A DNA stretch of 64,000 nt, taken from Variovorax sp. HW608 (GTDB lineage Bacteria; Pseudomonadota; Gammaproteobacteria; Burkholderiales; Burkholderiaceae_C). The stretch lies in assembly GCF_900090195.1 (NCBI RefSeq), contig NZ_LT607803.1, positions 3,410,001 through 3,474,000 on the forward strand. The letters are read 5' to 3'. The position numbers were made by a program, and so were the translations under genes. The notes under the pieces are model-generated. The model worked only from the letters and a program-made list of their open reading frames with translations. It searched no databases and was not told the origin of the DNA. Position 1 is the first letter of the stretch; the number at the start of each line of letters is the position of its first letter. Below are positions 1-8,548 of this stretch, piece after piece.

Positions 1-266
1 ATCGAGATCGGCAGGCGCGCGACCAGCGCCTTCGCGCGCTCGACGTCGGGCGGCGTGCCGAGGTCGGCCACGAGGCGGTCCAGGTAGTCGGTCACGATCG
101 GCCGCGCGGCATCGCGCCAGCCGCCGGAGAAGGCGCGCTGCATGCCGCCGAGGAACACCGCCGTCATCGCCAGCGCGAGCAGCACGAAAACGGTGATGAG
201 CCGCACGCGCAGCGAATGGCCCCAGCGATGGCGCCAGTGCGAAGGCCGGCCGTTGCTACGCCTCAT
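1..266 (-). CDS. Sensor histidine kinase, N-terminal part (cut by window edge)
   Basis: The reading frame starts at the ATG at 264-266 and runs off the left edge, so only about 88 residues are visible. It begins with a basic stretch (MRRSNGRPSHWRHRW), followed by a hydrophobic segment (about residues 22-40, LITVFVLLALAMTAVFLGG) and the start of a periplasmic sensor region. Its start overlaps the stop of the upstream response regulator by four bases (ATGA), as is usual for two-component pairs. The kinase domain lies outside the window, so the assignment comes from the signal-anchor shape and the pairing with the regulator, not from catalytic motifs. The signal it senses may concern the envelope, given the Spy-like gene in the same operon (inference). 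Confidence 0.75.
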   Translation of the reverse strand, partial: MRRSNGRPSHWRHRWGHSLRVRLITVFVLLALAMTAVFLGGMQRAFSGGWRDAARPIVTDYLDRLVADLGTPPDVERAKALVARLPIS

Positions 267-964
267 GGCGCGCTCTTGCCCACGGCGAGCGTGTAGCCCG
301 CGTTGCGCAGCGTCTTGATGCAGTCCAGCGGTTCGAGCTTCTTGCGCAGCCGGCTGACGACGATGTCGACTGCGCGCGTGTAGAGCTCGGCCTCGTGCCC
401 GCGCAGGCGGTTGAGGATGTCGTCGCGGCTCCAGACCTTGCCGGGCTGGTCGGCCAGCAGCGCGAGCAGCTCGAACTCGGTGCCGGTCAGCTCGATGCGC
501 TCGCCGTGGCGCAGGACTTCGCGCTTGTCGAGGTCGATCGAGAGGCCGTCGAAGTCCCGGCGCTGCGCCGGCGGTGCGGCCGGCGTGCTGCGCTGGCGCC
601 GCAGGATGGTCTGCACCCGCGCCACCAGTTCGCGCGGCTCGAAGGGCTTGGGCAGGTAGTCGTCGGCGCCGAGCTCGAGGCCCACCACGCGGTCCATGAC
701 CTCGCCGCGTGCGGTCAGCATCACGATCGGGATGTCGCTTTCCTTGCGGATCTCGCGGCACAGCGCGAAGCCGTCCATCTCGGGCAGCATGACGTCGAGG
801 ATCGCGGCGTCATAGTGGCCGGCGCGCAGCTTCGCCAGGCCGTCGCTGGGGCGCGTGGTGCTCTCCAGCACGTAGTCGAAGCGCGCGAAGTAGCTCGCGA
901 GCGGTGCGCCCAGGTGCTCGTCGTCGTCGATCAGCAGGATGCGTGGCATTCGGGCATTGTGCAT
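263..964 (-). CDS. OmpR/PhoB-family response regulator
   Basis: This is a two-domain transcription factor of 233 residues. The receiver domain (about 6-120) has the acidic pair after LLIDDD, the phospho-accepting Asp57 in AILDVMLP, the Thr in MLTA and the Lys in LPKPF. A winged-helix DNA-binding domain follows (about 135-230), ending in the typical VSRLRKKL and IKTLRNAGYTL segments. Phosphorylation by the adjacent kinase would control target promoters. The true start may be the sixth codon (MPRILLIDDD, 949), because family members usually begin there; neither start has a clear ribosome site. It lies 13 bases after the DUF4260 gene and is probably cotranscribed with it. Confidence 0.92.
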   Translation of the reverse strand: MHNARMPRILLIDDDEHLGAPLASYFARFDYVLESTTRPSDGLAKLRAGHYDAAILDVMLPEMDGFALCREIRKESDIPIVMLTARGEVMDRVVGLELGADDYLPKPFEPRELVARVQTILRRQRSTPAAPPAQRRDFDGLSIDLDKREVLRHGERIELTGTEFELLALLADQPGKVWSRDDILNRLRGHEAELYTRAVDIVVSRLRKKLEPLDCIKTLRNAGYTLAVGKSAP

Positions 965-977
965 ACGCCGGTCGCGT

Positions 978-1454
978 TCACCAGGGATCGGCCGGCCCGA
1001 TGCGCCCGAGGTGCGTGGCCGCGAAGCCCGAGCCGTATTTCAGTCCCAGGCCCAGCATGCGGTCGAAGCCGATGTGCGCGCACCAGATCAGGCCGACCGC
1101 GAGCGCGACCGGCAGACCGGCCACGGCGCCGAGCGCGAGCAGCGCCACCGGCAGGGCGTACGCGTGCGCGAGGTTGTAGATCGCCGCGCCGGTGCGCGGC
1201 CCTGCCAGGTAGCCGAGGACCGAGAGGTCGGGCACGAGGAACAGCGTGGCGAATGCGCCCCAACCTGCACCGAACTGCCCGTAGCCGGCGACCGAGGCGA
1301 GCAGCACGACGAGGCCTTCGAGGCGCAGCACCGTGCGGACGCCGCCGGAGACCGCGCCCTCTGCAGCGGCATCGGCCGCCTGCCGGCGGGTCGTCCACGC
1401 CGCCGGCCAGTTCCCGGCGCGCGGCACGCCCGATGAGTGCGAGACGTAGCTCAT
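978..1454 (-). CDS. DUF4260 family membrane protein
   Basis: A 158-residue protein with about three or four hydrophobic segments. The C-terminal part carries the pattern typical of DUF4260 proteins: YNLAHAYALP near the middle, then AHIGFDRMLGLGLKYG and THLGRIG close to the end. Its biochemical role is not known. The start overlaps the stop of the Spy-like gene by four bases (1451-1454, ATGA), so translation is probably coupled. The N-terminal 40 residues are polar and rather low in complexity, so an internal start near the first hydrophobic segment is possible. Confidence 0.8.
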   Translation of the reverse strand: MSYVSHSSGVPRAGNWPAAWTTRRQAADAAAEGAVSGGVRTVLRLEGLVVLLASVAGYGQFGAGWGAFATLFLVPDLSVLGYLAGPRTGAAIYNLAHAYALPVALLALGAVAGLPVALAVGLIWCAHIGFDRMLGLGLKYGSGFAATHLGRIGPADPW

Positions 1455-1921
1455 CCCCGGCCCCAGCGTCGGGCGCGGTCCATGAAGTCACGGACCTTCT
1501 GCTGCTGCGTCGGATTGAGGCTGTCGAAGAAGTCGGCCGCCGCGGCGATCACCTCGGGGCTGCCGGCCTGGATGGCGGCGGTCTTGTCCTCGACCAGTTT
1601 CTTCGCACGCTCCTGGTCGAGCTTGTCGCCGGCAAACAGGGCACGGAACTCGGCACGCGGATCGCCGCCGCCGCGCAGTGCCGCGCGCTGGGCCTGGATC
1701 TTCTCGCTCAGGGTCACGAGCTTGGCTTTCTGCGCGGCGTCGAGTTCGAGCTTGCTGCTCACGCGCTCGACCATGCGTGCGCGGAATTCGGCGCGGTCCT
1801 GCTCGGAGGCGTTGTGCCAGCCGCCGTGGCGATAGGCACCGCAACCGGTGAGGCTGCCGGCGACCAGCGCCGCACCGGCGAGGCCGAAGAGGGATCGTTT
1901 GAACCAGGGATTCATGAGCAT
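1451..1921 (-). CDS. Spy/CpxP-like periplasmic lipoprotein (LTXXQ motif)
   Basis: A 156-residue exported protein. Residues 1-26 form a lipoprotein signal with lipobox LTGC (Cys27). The mature part is helical and charged and ends with LNPTQQQKVRDFM, which fits the LTXXQ motif of the Spy/CpxP family of periplasmic chaperones and stress sensors. It is the first gene of a four-gene run with DUF4260, a response regulator and a sensor kinase, the order expected if the lipoprotein reports on or is controlled by the two-component system (inference). MLMNP offers two nearby ATG starts (1921 and 1915). The 124 bases upstream to the ptsI stop hold the likely promoter, but no clear hexamers were found. 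Confidence 0.8.
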   Translation of the reverse strand: MLMNPWFKRSLFGLAGAALVAGSLTGCGAYRHGGWHNASEQDRAEFRARMVERVSSKLELDAAQKAKLVTLSEKIQAQRAALRGGGDPRAEFRALFAGDKLDQERAKKLVEDKTAAIQAGSPEVIAAAADFFDSLNPTQQQKVRDFMDRARRWGRG

Positions 1922-2045
1922 CTTCCTTGCGTTGCGATCGGGGATCGATCGGAAGACTCCATGCTCGCGGCGAGCGGCCGCGAAGTCCTTTCGCGGCGGT
2001 TTCGCTGTGTTTCGTTTTATTGCGGCGCGGCGCTTCGGCGCCGAT

Positions 2046-3854
2046 CTACCGGGCCAGCGCGGCCGCGGGATCCTCGGCCTCGACGACTTCGCGCGCCCAG
2101 GCTTCGAGCTTGCTGACGTCGGCGCGCAGCACCTCCTGCTTGACCGCCAGGATCTGCGAGGGATGCATCGAGAAGCTGCGCAGGCCCAGCCCGAGCAGCA
2201 GGCGGGTGAACATCACGTCGCCGGCCATTTCGCCGCAGACGCTCACGCCCTTGCCCTGGCGGCGGCACTCGGCAATGGTGTCGGCCACCAGCCTGAGCAC
2301 CGCGGGGTGCGCGGGGTCGTAGAGGTGCGCCACCGATTCGTCGGCACGGTCGATCGCAAGCGTGTACTGGATCAGGTCGTTGGTGCCGATCGAGAGGAAG
2401 TCGAAGTACTTGAGGAAGGTGCGCAGCGTGAGTGCGGCCGCCGGGATCTCGATCATCGCGCCGACCTTCACGTGGCCATAGGCGACGCCGCGGTTGTCGA
2501 GTTCGGCGCGTGCGAAGTCGATGAGCGACAGCGTCTGCCGGATCTCGCTCACGTGCGCCAGCATCGGGATCAAGAGGTGGATCTCGCCGTGCGCCGCGGC
2601 GCGGAGGATGGCGCGCAGCTGCGTGAGGAACATCGCCGGATCGGCCAGGCTCCAGCGGATCGCGCGCAGGCCGAGCGCGGGGTTCAGATGGGCGTCGTCG
2701 CGCACCGACTTGCCGTCGAGCGGCTTGTCCGCCCCGACGTCGATGGTGCGGATCGTGACCGGCATGCCCTGCATGCCGTCGATCGCGCGCCGGTAGGCCC
2801 CGTACTGCTCCTCCTCGTCGGGCAGGCGCGTCTTGCGCTGCGACTCGCGCCCCATGAAGAGGAATTCGCTGCGGAACAGGCCGACGCCGACCGCGCCCGC
2901 CTTGACGGCGCCCAGCGTGTCCTCGGGCATCTCGATGTTGGCGAGCAGCTCGACGCGCTGGCCGTCGAGCGTGACAGCCGGCTTGTGCCGCAGCCGCGAC
3001 AGCCGCCCGCGTTCGAGGTCGCCCTGGCGCTGCTTGAAGCCGTATTCGGCCAGGATGATCGGCGACGGATCGACGATCACCACGCCGGCATCGCCGTCGA
3101 TGATGACCCAGTCGTCCTGCCGCACGAGCTGGCTCACGCTGCGCGCGCCGACCACGGCAGGGATGTCCATGCTGCGCGCGACGATCGCGGTGTGCGAGGT
3201 GCGGCCGCCGACGTCGGTCACGAAGCCGGCGAACACGCTCTTCTTGAACTGCAGCATGTCGGCCGGCGACAGGTCGTGCGCGATCAGCACCAGCGGCGCA
3301 TCGAAGGCCTCGCCGGCGGTGGGATCGGCATGGTCCACGTCGTCGTTCTCGGCGGCGGCCCGCTTGCGCCGCGGCGGAGGCGGCGGCGCGAGGACCGCGG
3401 CGGTGCCCTTCATGCGGTGCAGCAGCCGCTCGACCACCTGCTCCAGGTCGGCCTTGCGCTCGCGCAGGTACTCGTCCTCCATCTCGTCGAACTGGCGGGC
3501 GACGATTTCGAGCTGGGTGGTGAGCGCCCATTCGGCGTTGTAGAGGCGCTCGACGATCCAGTGCTTGACGCCGGTGGTGAGCACCTCGTCCTGCAGCAGC
3601 ATCAGGTGCACGTCGAGCAGCGCGGAGAGTTCGTGCGGCGCGTCGTTGGGCCCCATGAGCGCGACGCTGGCCTGCAGCTTCTGCAGTTCTTCGGTCACGC
3701 CGTTGCGGGCGACGCGCACGCGGTCGATCTCGGATTCGATCTCCTCGGGCTTGATGAAGTAGTGCGCGACGTCGATGCGGCTCGACACCACGAGCACCGC
3801 ACGCCCGATGGCAATGCCACGGGCGACCGGAAGACCGTGGATAGCGAATGTCAT
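2046..3854 (-). CDS. ptsI: Phosphoenolpyruvate-protein phosphotransferase (PTS enzyme I)
   Basis: Enzyme I takes phosphate from PEP onto a histidine and passes it to HPr in the cytoplasm. The 602-residue protein has the N-terminal helical HPr-binding part, the phospho-His domain with GGRTSHTAIVARS (His221), and the C-terminal PEP-binding barrel with RSEFLFMGR, DVGADKP, SIGTNDLIQYTLA and the active-site Cys in VCGEMAGD. It is slightly longer than usual because of a Pro/Arg-rich and acidic insert at about residues 155-187. It lies 28 bases downstream of ptsH and after an EIIA-Man gene. No EIIB or EIIC permease is nearby, which fits a regulatory rather than a sugar-transporting PTS, as known for many betaproteobacteria. 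Confidence 0.96.
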   Translation of the reverse strand: MTFAIHGLPVARGIAIGRAVLVVSSRIDVAHYFIKPEEIESEIDRVRVARNGVTEELQKLQASVALMGPNDAPHELSALLDVHLMLLQDEVLTTGVKHWIVERLYNAEWALTTQLEIVARQFDEMEDEYLRERKADLEQVVERLLHRMKGTAAVLAPPPPPRRKRAAAENDDVDHADPTAGEAFDAPLVLIAHDLSPADMLQFKKSVFAGFVTDVGGRTSHTAIVARSMDIPAVVGARSVSQLVRQDDWVIIDGDAGVVIVDPSPIILAEYGFKQRQGDLERGRLSRLRHKPAVTLDGQRVELLANIEMPEDTLGAVKAGAVGVGLFRSEFLFMGRESQRKTRLPDEEEQYGAYRRAIDGMQGMPVTIRTIDVGADKPLDGKSVRDDAHLNPALGLRAIRWSLADPAMFLTQLRAILRAAAHGEIHLLIPMLAHVSEIRQTLSLIDFARAELDNRGVAYGHVKVGAMIEIPAAALTLRTFLKYFDFLSIGTNDLIQYTLAIDRADESVAHLYDPAHPAVLRLVADTIAECRRQGKGVSVCGEMAGDVMFTRLLLGLGLRSFSMHPSQILAVKQEVLRADVSKLEAWAREVVEAEDPAAALAR

Positions 3855-3882
3855 GTCAGCACCTCACCGCCCCGCCGAGTCA

Positions 3883-4152
3883 TCACTCTCCTTCGCCGAA
3901 CTTGTCGTTCATGAGCGCAACGATGGCGTCCAGGGCCTCCTGCTCCTGATCGCCCTGGGTCTCGACCTCCACCGTCACGCCGAGGCCGGCGGCCAGCATC
4001 ATCACGCCCATGATGCTCTTGGCATTCACGCGGCGCTCGCCGCGCGAGAGCCAGACGTCGCAGGGATAGCCCCCCGCGAGCTTGGTGAGTTTGGCCGAGG
4101 CGCGCGCATGCAGGCCCAGCTTATTGCTGATGGTCACGGATGTCTTGATCAC
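3883..4152 (-). CDS. ptsH: PTS phosphocarrier protein HPr
   Basis: An 89-residue HPr that shuttles phosphate from enzyme I to EIIA proteins. His15 sits in the conserved LGLHARASAK motif and Ser46 in AKSIMGVMML, so both the catalytic site and the regulatory HprK site are kept. The gene overlaps the end of the upstream EIIA gene by 32 bases and is followed by ptsI, giving the order EIIA-ptsH-ptsI typical of betaproteobacterial regulatory PTS operons. Confidence 0.96.
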   Translation of the reverse strand: MIKTSVTISNKLGLHARASAKLTKLAGGYPCDVWLSRGERRVNAKSIMGVMMLAAGLGVTVEVETQGDQEQEALDAIVALMNDKFGEGE

Positions 4153-4576
4153 TGTGCTTTCTTCTTGCCTGGTTCTGGGGTGCGGTCACCGCGACCTGCA
4201 TCACGCCGGCGGTGCCGCCGGTGAGCGCGCGCTGCACCAGCGTATCGAGCGGCTCGTTGCGGTAGCTCACGGCGCGCAGCAGCATGGGCAGGTTGACGCC
4301 CGCCACGAGCCGCGAACGGACGCCGTCGACGAGCTTCTGGGCCACGTTGCAGGGCGTCGCGCCGAACACGTCGGCCAGCACGAGCACCTGCGAGCGCGGC
4401 GTCCGCTGGAGCTGCGCCAGCGTGATGCGCGCGGCCGCGAGGGTTTCGTCCGGCGAGACATTGGGCAGCACGTCGAGCGCCGCGATCGACGACTCGCAAT
4501 CGGGAAACACATGCAGCGCGCATTGCCGCAGCGCATTCGCGAGCGGCACGTGGGCGATGATGAAGATGCTGTTCAT
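4121..4576 (-). CDS. PTS EIIA component, mannose/fructose family
   Basis: A 151-residue cytosolic protein of the EIIA-Man fold. It starts MNSIFIIAHVPLANAL, where His9 is in the place of the phosphorylated histidine, and continues with VLVLADVFGATPCNVAQ and AGVNLPMLLRA, which match the family. No EIIB, EIIC or EIID partner is encoded here, so a regulatory function downstream of HPr is more likely than sugar uptake. Its 3' end overlaps ptsH by 32 bases, so the two are translationally linked. The C-terminal 20 residues are polar and not family-typical. Confidence 0.9.
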   Translation of the reverse strand: MNSIFIIAHVPLANALRQCALHVFPDCESSIAALDVLPNVSPDETLAAARITLAQLQRTPRSQVLVLADVFGATPCNVAQKLVDGVRSRLVAGVNLPMLLRAVSYRNEPLDTLVQRALTGGTAGVMQVAVTAPQNQARRKHSDQDIRDHQQ

Positions 4577-4655
4577 GCGGGTCGATCTGCTGCCTGTCGA
4601 TTATGCGGGGGCATCCAGGAAAGGAACTGCGCTCGCAGGGCTTGATTTTTCGCGC

Positions 4656-5183
4656 TCACGGGATGCGGAACCCTTCAAAGAACGTCGCCACGGCGTCCGC
4701 CGATGACGGCGCACCCGAGACGGTGGCCTGGTAGATCGACGCGCTGCCGTCCGGTCGGCGATGGGCAAACCACAGCACGTGGGCCGCTTCCGCCCCCTGC
4801 GTGTCGAGGCGCGCCGGCGCGGGCGAGGACGCGGCCCGGGCGAGGACCGCCGGCGACTCGACCACGGGCACGCCGGCCAGCTGGCCCCGCGTGGCCGCGT
4901 GCCAGGCGCGCAGCCAGAGCTCGGCCTGCTCGGCGCTCTCCGCCCGGGCGTGCGCGACCGCAAAGGTCGCGCCCCCGGCCTTGCAGCCGGCCATGTCGAC
5001 CGGGATCGACGTGCTGCCGAGCGGCAGATCGCGCGTGGCGCGCTCGGGTTTGCACGGGAGCAGTGCGATCACGCCCGCGTCGCCGATGGGCACTTCACGC
5101 CAGTTGAAGGTGGGGCTGCAGGCGGCGAGAACGGCCGTCGCGGCGGCGAGCACGGCGCGGGCCAGGCGGTAGGCAAATGACAT
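4656..5183 (-). CDS. Predicted lipoprotein of unknown function
   Basis: The start chosen is MSFAYRLARAVLAAA at 5183, because it gives a clean lipoprotein signal with lipobox VLAAC; the longer frame to 5267 adds 28 residues before the signal. The mature part is about 155 residues, contains three further cysteines, and ends FFEGFRIP. No known domain was recognised. It is likely attached to the inner or outer membrane. It is read away from the TlpA-like gene at 5282, so the 98 bases between them must hold both promoters. Confidence 0.72.
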   Translation of the reverse strand: MSFAYRLARAVLAAATAVLAACSPTFNWREVPIGDAGVIALLPCKPERATRDLPLGSTSIPVDMAGCKAGGATFAVAHARAESAEQAELWLRAWHAATRGQLAGVPVVESPAVLARAASSPAPARLDTQGAEAAHVLWFAHRRPDGSASIYQATVSGAPSSADAVATFFEGFRIP

Positions 5184-5281
5184 GGAGCGGTCATTATCGA
5201 ACCCGCCGGCCGGCGCACGGCCGGGCTGCACATGACGGCAAGCGGAACTAAAATCGCGTCTGGACACCCTATCCGCCCACC

Positions 5282-5779
5282 ATGAAGAAACTCATTCCCG
5301 CCGCCCTTCTGGGCCTTGCCCTGGCTGTCGGCGCGGGCGTCTACCTCGGCACCGGCGCTTCCGCGGCGCCGGCCTCGACCTTCGTGCTGCTCGACGGCAC
5401 CAAGAAAACCACCGAGGACCTGAAGGGCAAGGTGACGCTGGTCAATTTCTGGGCAACGAGCTGCGTCACCTGCGTCGGGGAGATGCCCAAGGTGATCGCA
5501 ACCTACGACAAGTACAAGAACCAGGGCTACGACACCCTGGCCGTCGCGATGAGCTACGACCCGCCGGCCTATGTCGTCAATTTCGCCGAGACGCGCAAGC
5601 TCCCGTTCAAGGTGGCGATCGACAACACCGGCGCGGTGGCCCAGGCCTGGGGCGACGTGAAGCTCACGCCGACCACCTACGTGGTCAACAAGCGCGGCGA
5701 GATCGTGAAGCGCTACGTCGGCGAGCCGGACTTCGCCGAACTGCACAAGCTGATCGAGAAGCTGCTCGCCGAGGCCTGA
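5282..5779 (+). CDS. TlpA-family thiol-disulfide oxidoreductase
   Basis: A 165-residue exported thioredoxin-fold protein. An uncleaved or cleaved signal (MKKLIPAALLGLALAVGAG) is followed by the redoxin domain with active site FWATSCVTCVGEMP (Cys-Val-Thr-Cys) and the cis-proline region VKLTPTTYVVN. Family members reduce disulfides in the periplasm, for example in cytochrome c maturation or for exported enzymes. The adjacent cytochrome c' fragment is suggestive but is a remnant. A strong terminator follows the stop codon. Confidence 0.9.
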   Translation: MKKLIPAALLGLALAVGAGVYLGTGASAAPASTFVLLDGTKKTTEDLKGKVTLVNFWATSCVTCVGEMPKVIATYDKYKNQGYDTLAVAMSYDPPAYVVNFAETRKLPFKVAIDNTGAVAQAWGDVKLTPTTYVVNKRGEIVKRYVGEPDFAELHKLIEKLLAEA

Positions 5780-5807
5780 ACCGGGCCTGGCGGCCCACGC
5801 AAGCAAG

Positions 5808-5834
5808 GCGCTGCCCGAGGCAGCGCTTTTTTTT
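5808..5834 (+). terminator. Rho-independent terminator after the TlpA-like gene
   Basis: The sequence GCGCTGCC (5808-5815) pairs with GGCAGCGC (5819-5826) around a three-base loop and is followed by eight T (5827-5834). It lies 29 bases after the TlpA-like stop codon. Confidence 0.9.
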
Positions 5835-5923
5835 CAGCGGTTACGAAAGTCGTCGTGGCACGCCTTGCAGGTCTTGCCCACGGGCCCATGCAGCTTCACC
5901 GCATGTGTGACAAGACGTTTCAT
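5834..5923 (-). pseudogene. Remnant of a cytochrome c' / c-556 gene (C-terminal haem-binding end)
   Basis: A 29-codon minus-strand frame ends in VGKTCKACHDDFRNR. CKACHDDFR is the C-terminal haem-attachment motif (CXXCH) of class II cytochromes c (cytochrome c' and c-556), which normally follows about 120 residues of four-helix bundle and a signal peptide. Neither is found in any frame upstream (5924-6106), so this is probably the last piece of a decayed or truncated gene. The ATG at 5921-5923 may be chance. Nothing else was seen in 5924-6106. Confidence 0.55.
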
Positions 5924-6106
5924 CGCGAATCCCTCTCGCGGAGGCGTCGTGGGGCACGGTGCCGCGGGCGGGACTAGAGACAACCCGCAGGACGGCCCGC
6001 CGCCGAAGTTTGCTAATCTGCGCTTCCCGAGAGCCATGCGCCCACCGCCACCCATGACCGCCTCCCTCGAGCGCGCGCGACGCCATCCGGGAGCGTCGCT
6101 GCGCCT

Positions 6107-6688
6107 ATGAGCCATTCGACGTCGCGTCCGCTCCCGCTGGCGGGCATGCCCGAGATCGTGCTGCTCACGCCCGACGAGGCGCACGAGCTCGACGCTGTCC
6201 GCGCCATCTTCCGCGACTACGCGGCCTCGCTGGACATCGATCTCTGTTTCCAGCATTTCGATGAAGAGCTCGCGGCCCTGCCGGGCGAATACGCCGAGCC
6301 GCGCGGCGCGCTGTTGCTGGCCCTGGTCAGCACCACGGATACGGCCGTGCTGGTGAAGGCCGAGCCCTTGCAGCGCGCCCAGGGGGGTCTTGCCCATGTC
6401 GCGGGCTGCTGTGCGCTGCGCCCGCTGGATTCAGCCGACTATCCCAACGCCGCGGAAATGAAGCGCCTCTATGTGCGGCCCGAATTTCGCGGGGTGGGAC
6501 TCGGGCGGCAGTTGGCCGAAGCCATCCTGGATGCCGCGCGCGGCGCCGGCTATGCGTGCGTGCTGCTGGACACGCTCGACGACATGGAATCGGCGAGGGC
6601 ACTCTACGAAGACCTGGGCTTCGTCGAAGTGCCCCCCTACTACCACAACCCGATTCCGGGGTCGCACTACCTCAAGGTGGAGCTTTAG
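6107..6688 (+). CDS. GNAT-family N-acetyltransferase
   Basis: A 193-residue protein with the GNAT fold in its C-terminal half: AEMKRLYVRPEFRGVGLGRQLAEAIL contains the acetyl-CoA binding loop (R-G-x-G-x-G/R), followed by LDTLDDMESARALYEDLGF, the usual last helix and strand. It would acetylate a small molecule or protein amine; the substrate cannot be told. The TAG stop lies in the 6-bp target duplication of the IS1634 element inserted right behind it, and the coding sequence is intact. Confidence 0.88.
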   Translation: MSHSTSRPLPLAGMPEIVLLTPDEAHELDAVRAIFRDYAASLDIDLCFQHFDEELAALPGEYAEPRGALLLALVSTTDTAVLVKAEPLQRAQGGLAHVAGCCALRPLDSADYPNAAEMKRLYVRPEFRGVGLGRQLAEAILDAARGAGYACVLLDTLDDMESARALYEDLGFVEVPPYYHNPIPGSHYLKVEL

Positions 6689-6702
6689 CCCGAACTTTGA
6701 GC
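6684..6702 (+). repeat. Left end of IS1634 element: target duplication plus inverted repeat
   Basis: TTTAGC (6684-6689) is the 6-bp target duplication and overlaps the GNAT stop codon. CCGAACTTTGAGC (6690-6702) is the left terminal inverted repeat. Confidence 0.92.
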
Positions 6703-6759
6703 TGCGAATGAGCGCAACCCCTTGATCCTGCTGAGTTTGTTCAGCGAGGCTGGGTGGGC

Positions 6760-8499
6760 TTACTGGGTACAGGCGGGATTGACGGCGAGCAGCTTGAAGG
6801 CCTTGTCCTGCAGCGGCGTGGGCCGCGTGGTGATGACGATCTTGGCGTTCGGATTCAGGCTCGTGTGGGTGATGTTGTAGGCGAGCGTGGCCAGGTCCTG
6901 CAGCAGCGTGCGCAGGCTGTGCAGCGGCAATCCGTCGCTGGCGTGCTTCGATGTGTCCTTGTCGCGGGCGTGCTCGGAGCGCACCGCCTTGGCGACCGGA
7001 GAAGCCCGCTGGCCTTGGGCCTGCTCGAGGAACTCATCGTCGAACAGCATGGGCTTCAGGCGCTCGCGCAGGTGCCATTCGACGTAGTAGGCAAGCATGC
7101 ACAGGAAGACATGCGCGCGAACACGCTCGGTGTTGTAGTGGAAGACCGGCCGCACATGCAGGTCCACCGTCTTCATCGAGCGGAACGCGCGCTCCACCTG
7201 GGCCAGGCTCTTGTAGGCGGCCACCGCCGAGGTGGCATCAAGCTGCTTGGCGCTCAAGCTGGTGCGGATCACGTACAGCCCGTCCAGCGCGGTCTCGGCT
7301 GCGATCGAGTCGGCCTTGCGCCGGAATGCGAAGGTCGTCTCGGTGATCGTGAGCTCGAAGTGCTTGGCCACGTTGAAGCGGTCGATGAGGCGCCCCACGC
7401 GCAACGCGATGGCCTGCTCGCCGCGCAGCGGCTGGCGCGCACGCTGCGTGGCCGCGGTGATCTTGCCCAGATCGGCCTCGGTGGCCGCCAGCAACTCGGC
7501 GCGCTTGCGTGAGCGCTCGGCCGCCAGAAGCGGGTTGCGGCACACCACGAGCCGCTCGCCGGGAAAGTGCTCGCTGCTGACTTCGATGAGATTGCGCTCA
7601 TCGAACAGCGACGGCTGGAAGGGCCCGAGCTCGGCGGCCAGCTGCGCGATTTGCGGCGCGCGCAGACTGCTGATCCAGTCCATGCCCTGCGGCTTGAGCA
7701 CCTGCTCGATGCGTGCCGAGGTCAGCATCCCGCGATCGCCCACCCACGTGATGCGTTCGATGCCAAAGCGCTGCTTGAGCTTGGCCACCTGCTCGGCCAC
7801 CGTGGCCGGGTCGCCCGTGTTGCCGGCGAACACTTCGACGGCGATCGGGCAACCATCGGCGGCGCAGACCAGCCCGAACACGATCTGTGGATCGTCGCGC
7901 TTGCCGTCGCGCGAGTGGCCGCGCGCGGCCAGCTCGCAGCAACGCCCCGTCAGCCAGGTCGAGGTGAGGTCGTACAGCACCAACGTGCTGCCGGCCAGAT
8001 GCTTGCGCGCCAGTCGTCGCTCGATCGCCGGCTGCGCGCCGTGCAGCCAGTCCAGCGCACGGTACAGATCATCGGCGCTGCACTGGCCCACGCCCAGCAC
8101 GCGGCCCAGCGAGTGGGTGGCGGTGTCGTCGTGCAACATGCGATGCGTCGCGAGCTTGGAGCCGGGCGTGAGCACGCGCGCCACGAGCATGGCCAGCAAC
8201 AGTGCGCGCAGGTCCTCGGGCGCACTGGCAAACCAGGCCGGCGCGTCGCATTGGCGCGCGGCCGCCAGCACGGCGGCCACATGGCCGTGGGGCAGGCTGC
8301 GCTCGATGCTGAAGACCTCCTGCGCGTCGGGCACGGCCACGCCCCCGCGCAGCAACACCTTCAAGCCCTCTATGACCTCCGCACTCAGGCTCGACAGATT
8401 GGCCAGCGTGCGCTTGCGCACCTTGCCGTCTTCGCGATAGGACTCGCGCAACAGGATCGCGGGGGGTGAGTCGCGGTTGGGGACGGCCTCGATGTACAT
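6760..8499 (-). CDS. IS1634-family transposase
   Basis: A 579-residue DDE transposase of the IS4-related IS1634 group. It begins MYIEAVPNRDSPPAILLRES and continues REDGKVRKRTLANLS, the N-terminal pattern usual for this family. Core motifs include LVLYDLTSTWL (first Asp), ITWVGDRGML (second Asp) and the YREK-like region YKSLAQVERAFRSMK (Glu) followed by LHVRPVFHYNTERVRAHVFLCMLAYYVEWHL. The length is normal for the family and no frameshift was seen, so it is probably active. Confidence 0.95.
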   Translation of the reverse strand: MYIEAVPNRDSPPAILLRESYREDGKVRKRTLANLSSLSAEVIEGLKVLLRGGVAVPDAQEVFSIERSLPHGHVAAVLAAARQCDAPAWFASAPEDLRALLLAMLVARVLTPGSKLATHRMLHDDTATHSLGRVLGVGQCSADDLYRALDWLHGAQPAIERRLARKHLAGSTLVLYDLTSTWLTGRCCELAARGHSRDGKRDDPQIVFGLVCAADGCPIAVEVFAGNTGDPATVAEQVAKLKQRFGIERITWVGDRGMLTSARIEQVLKPQGMDWISSLRAPQIAQLAAELGPFQPSLFDERNLIEVSSEHFPGERLVVCRNPLLAAERSRKRAELLAATEADLGKITAATQRARQPLRGEQAIALRVGRLIDRFNVAKHFELTITETTFAFRRKADSIAAETALDGLYVIRTSLSAKQLDATSAVAAYKSLAQVERAFRSMKTVDLHVRPVFHYNTERVRAHVFLCMLAYYVEWHLRERLKPMLFDDEFLEQAQGQRASPVAKAVRSEHARDKDTSKHASDGLPLHSLRTLLQDLATLAYNITHTSLNPNAKIVITTRPTPLQDKAFKLLAVNPACTQ

Positions 8500-8548
8500 G
8501 GCTTCATGTATGGATCACGAATCGAGGAAATTCAAGTACAAAAATATC

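Noticed and set aside
1848..3914. Plus-strand ORF of 688 codons opposite ptsI
   Set aside because: Shadow of ptsI with low-complexity antisense composition.
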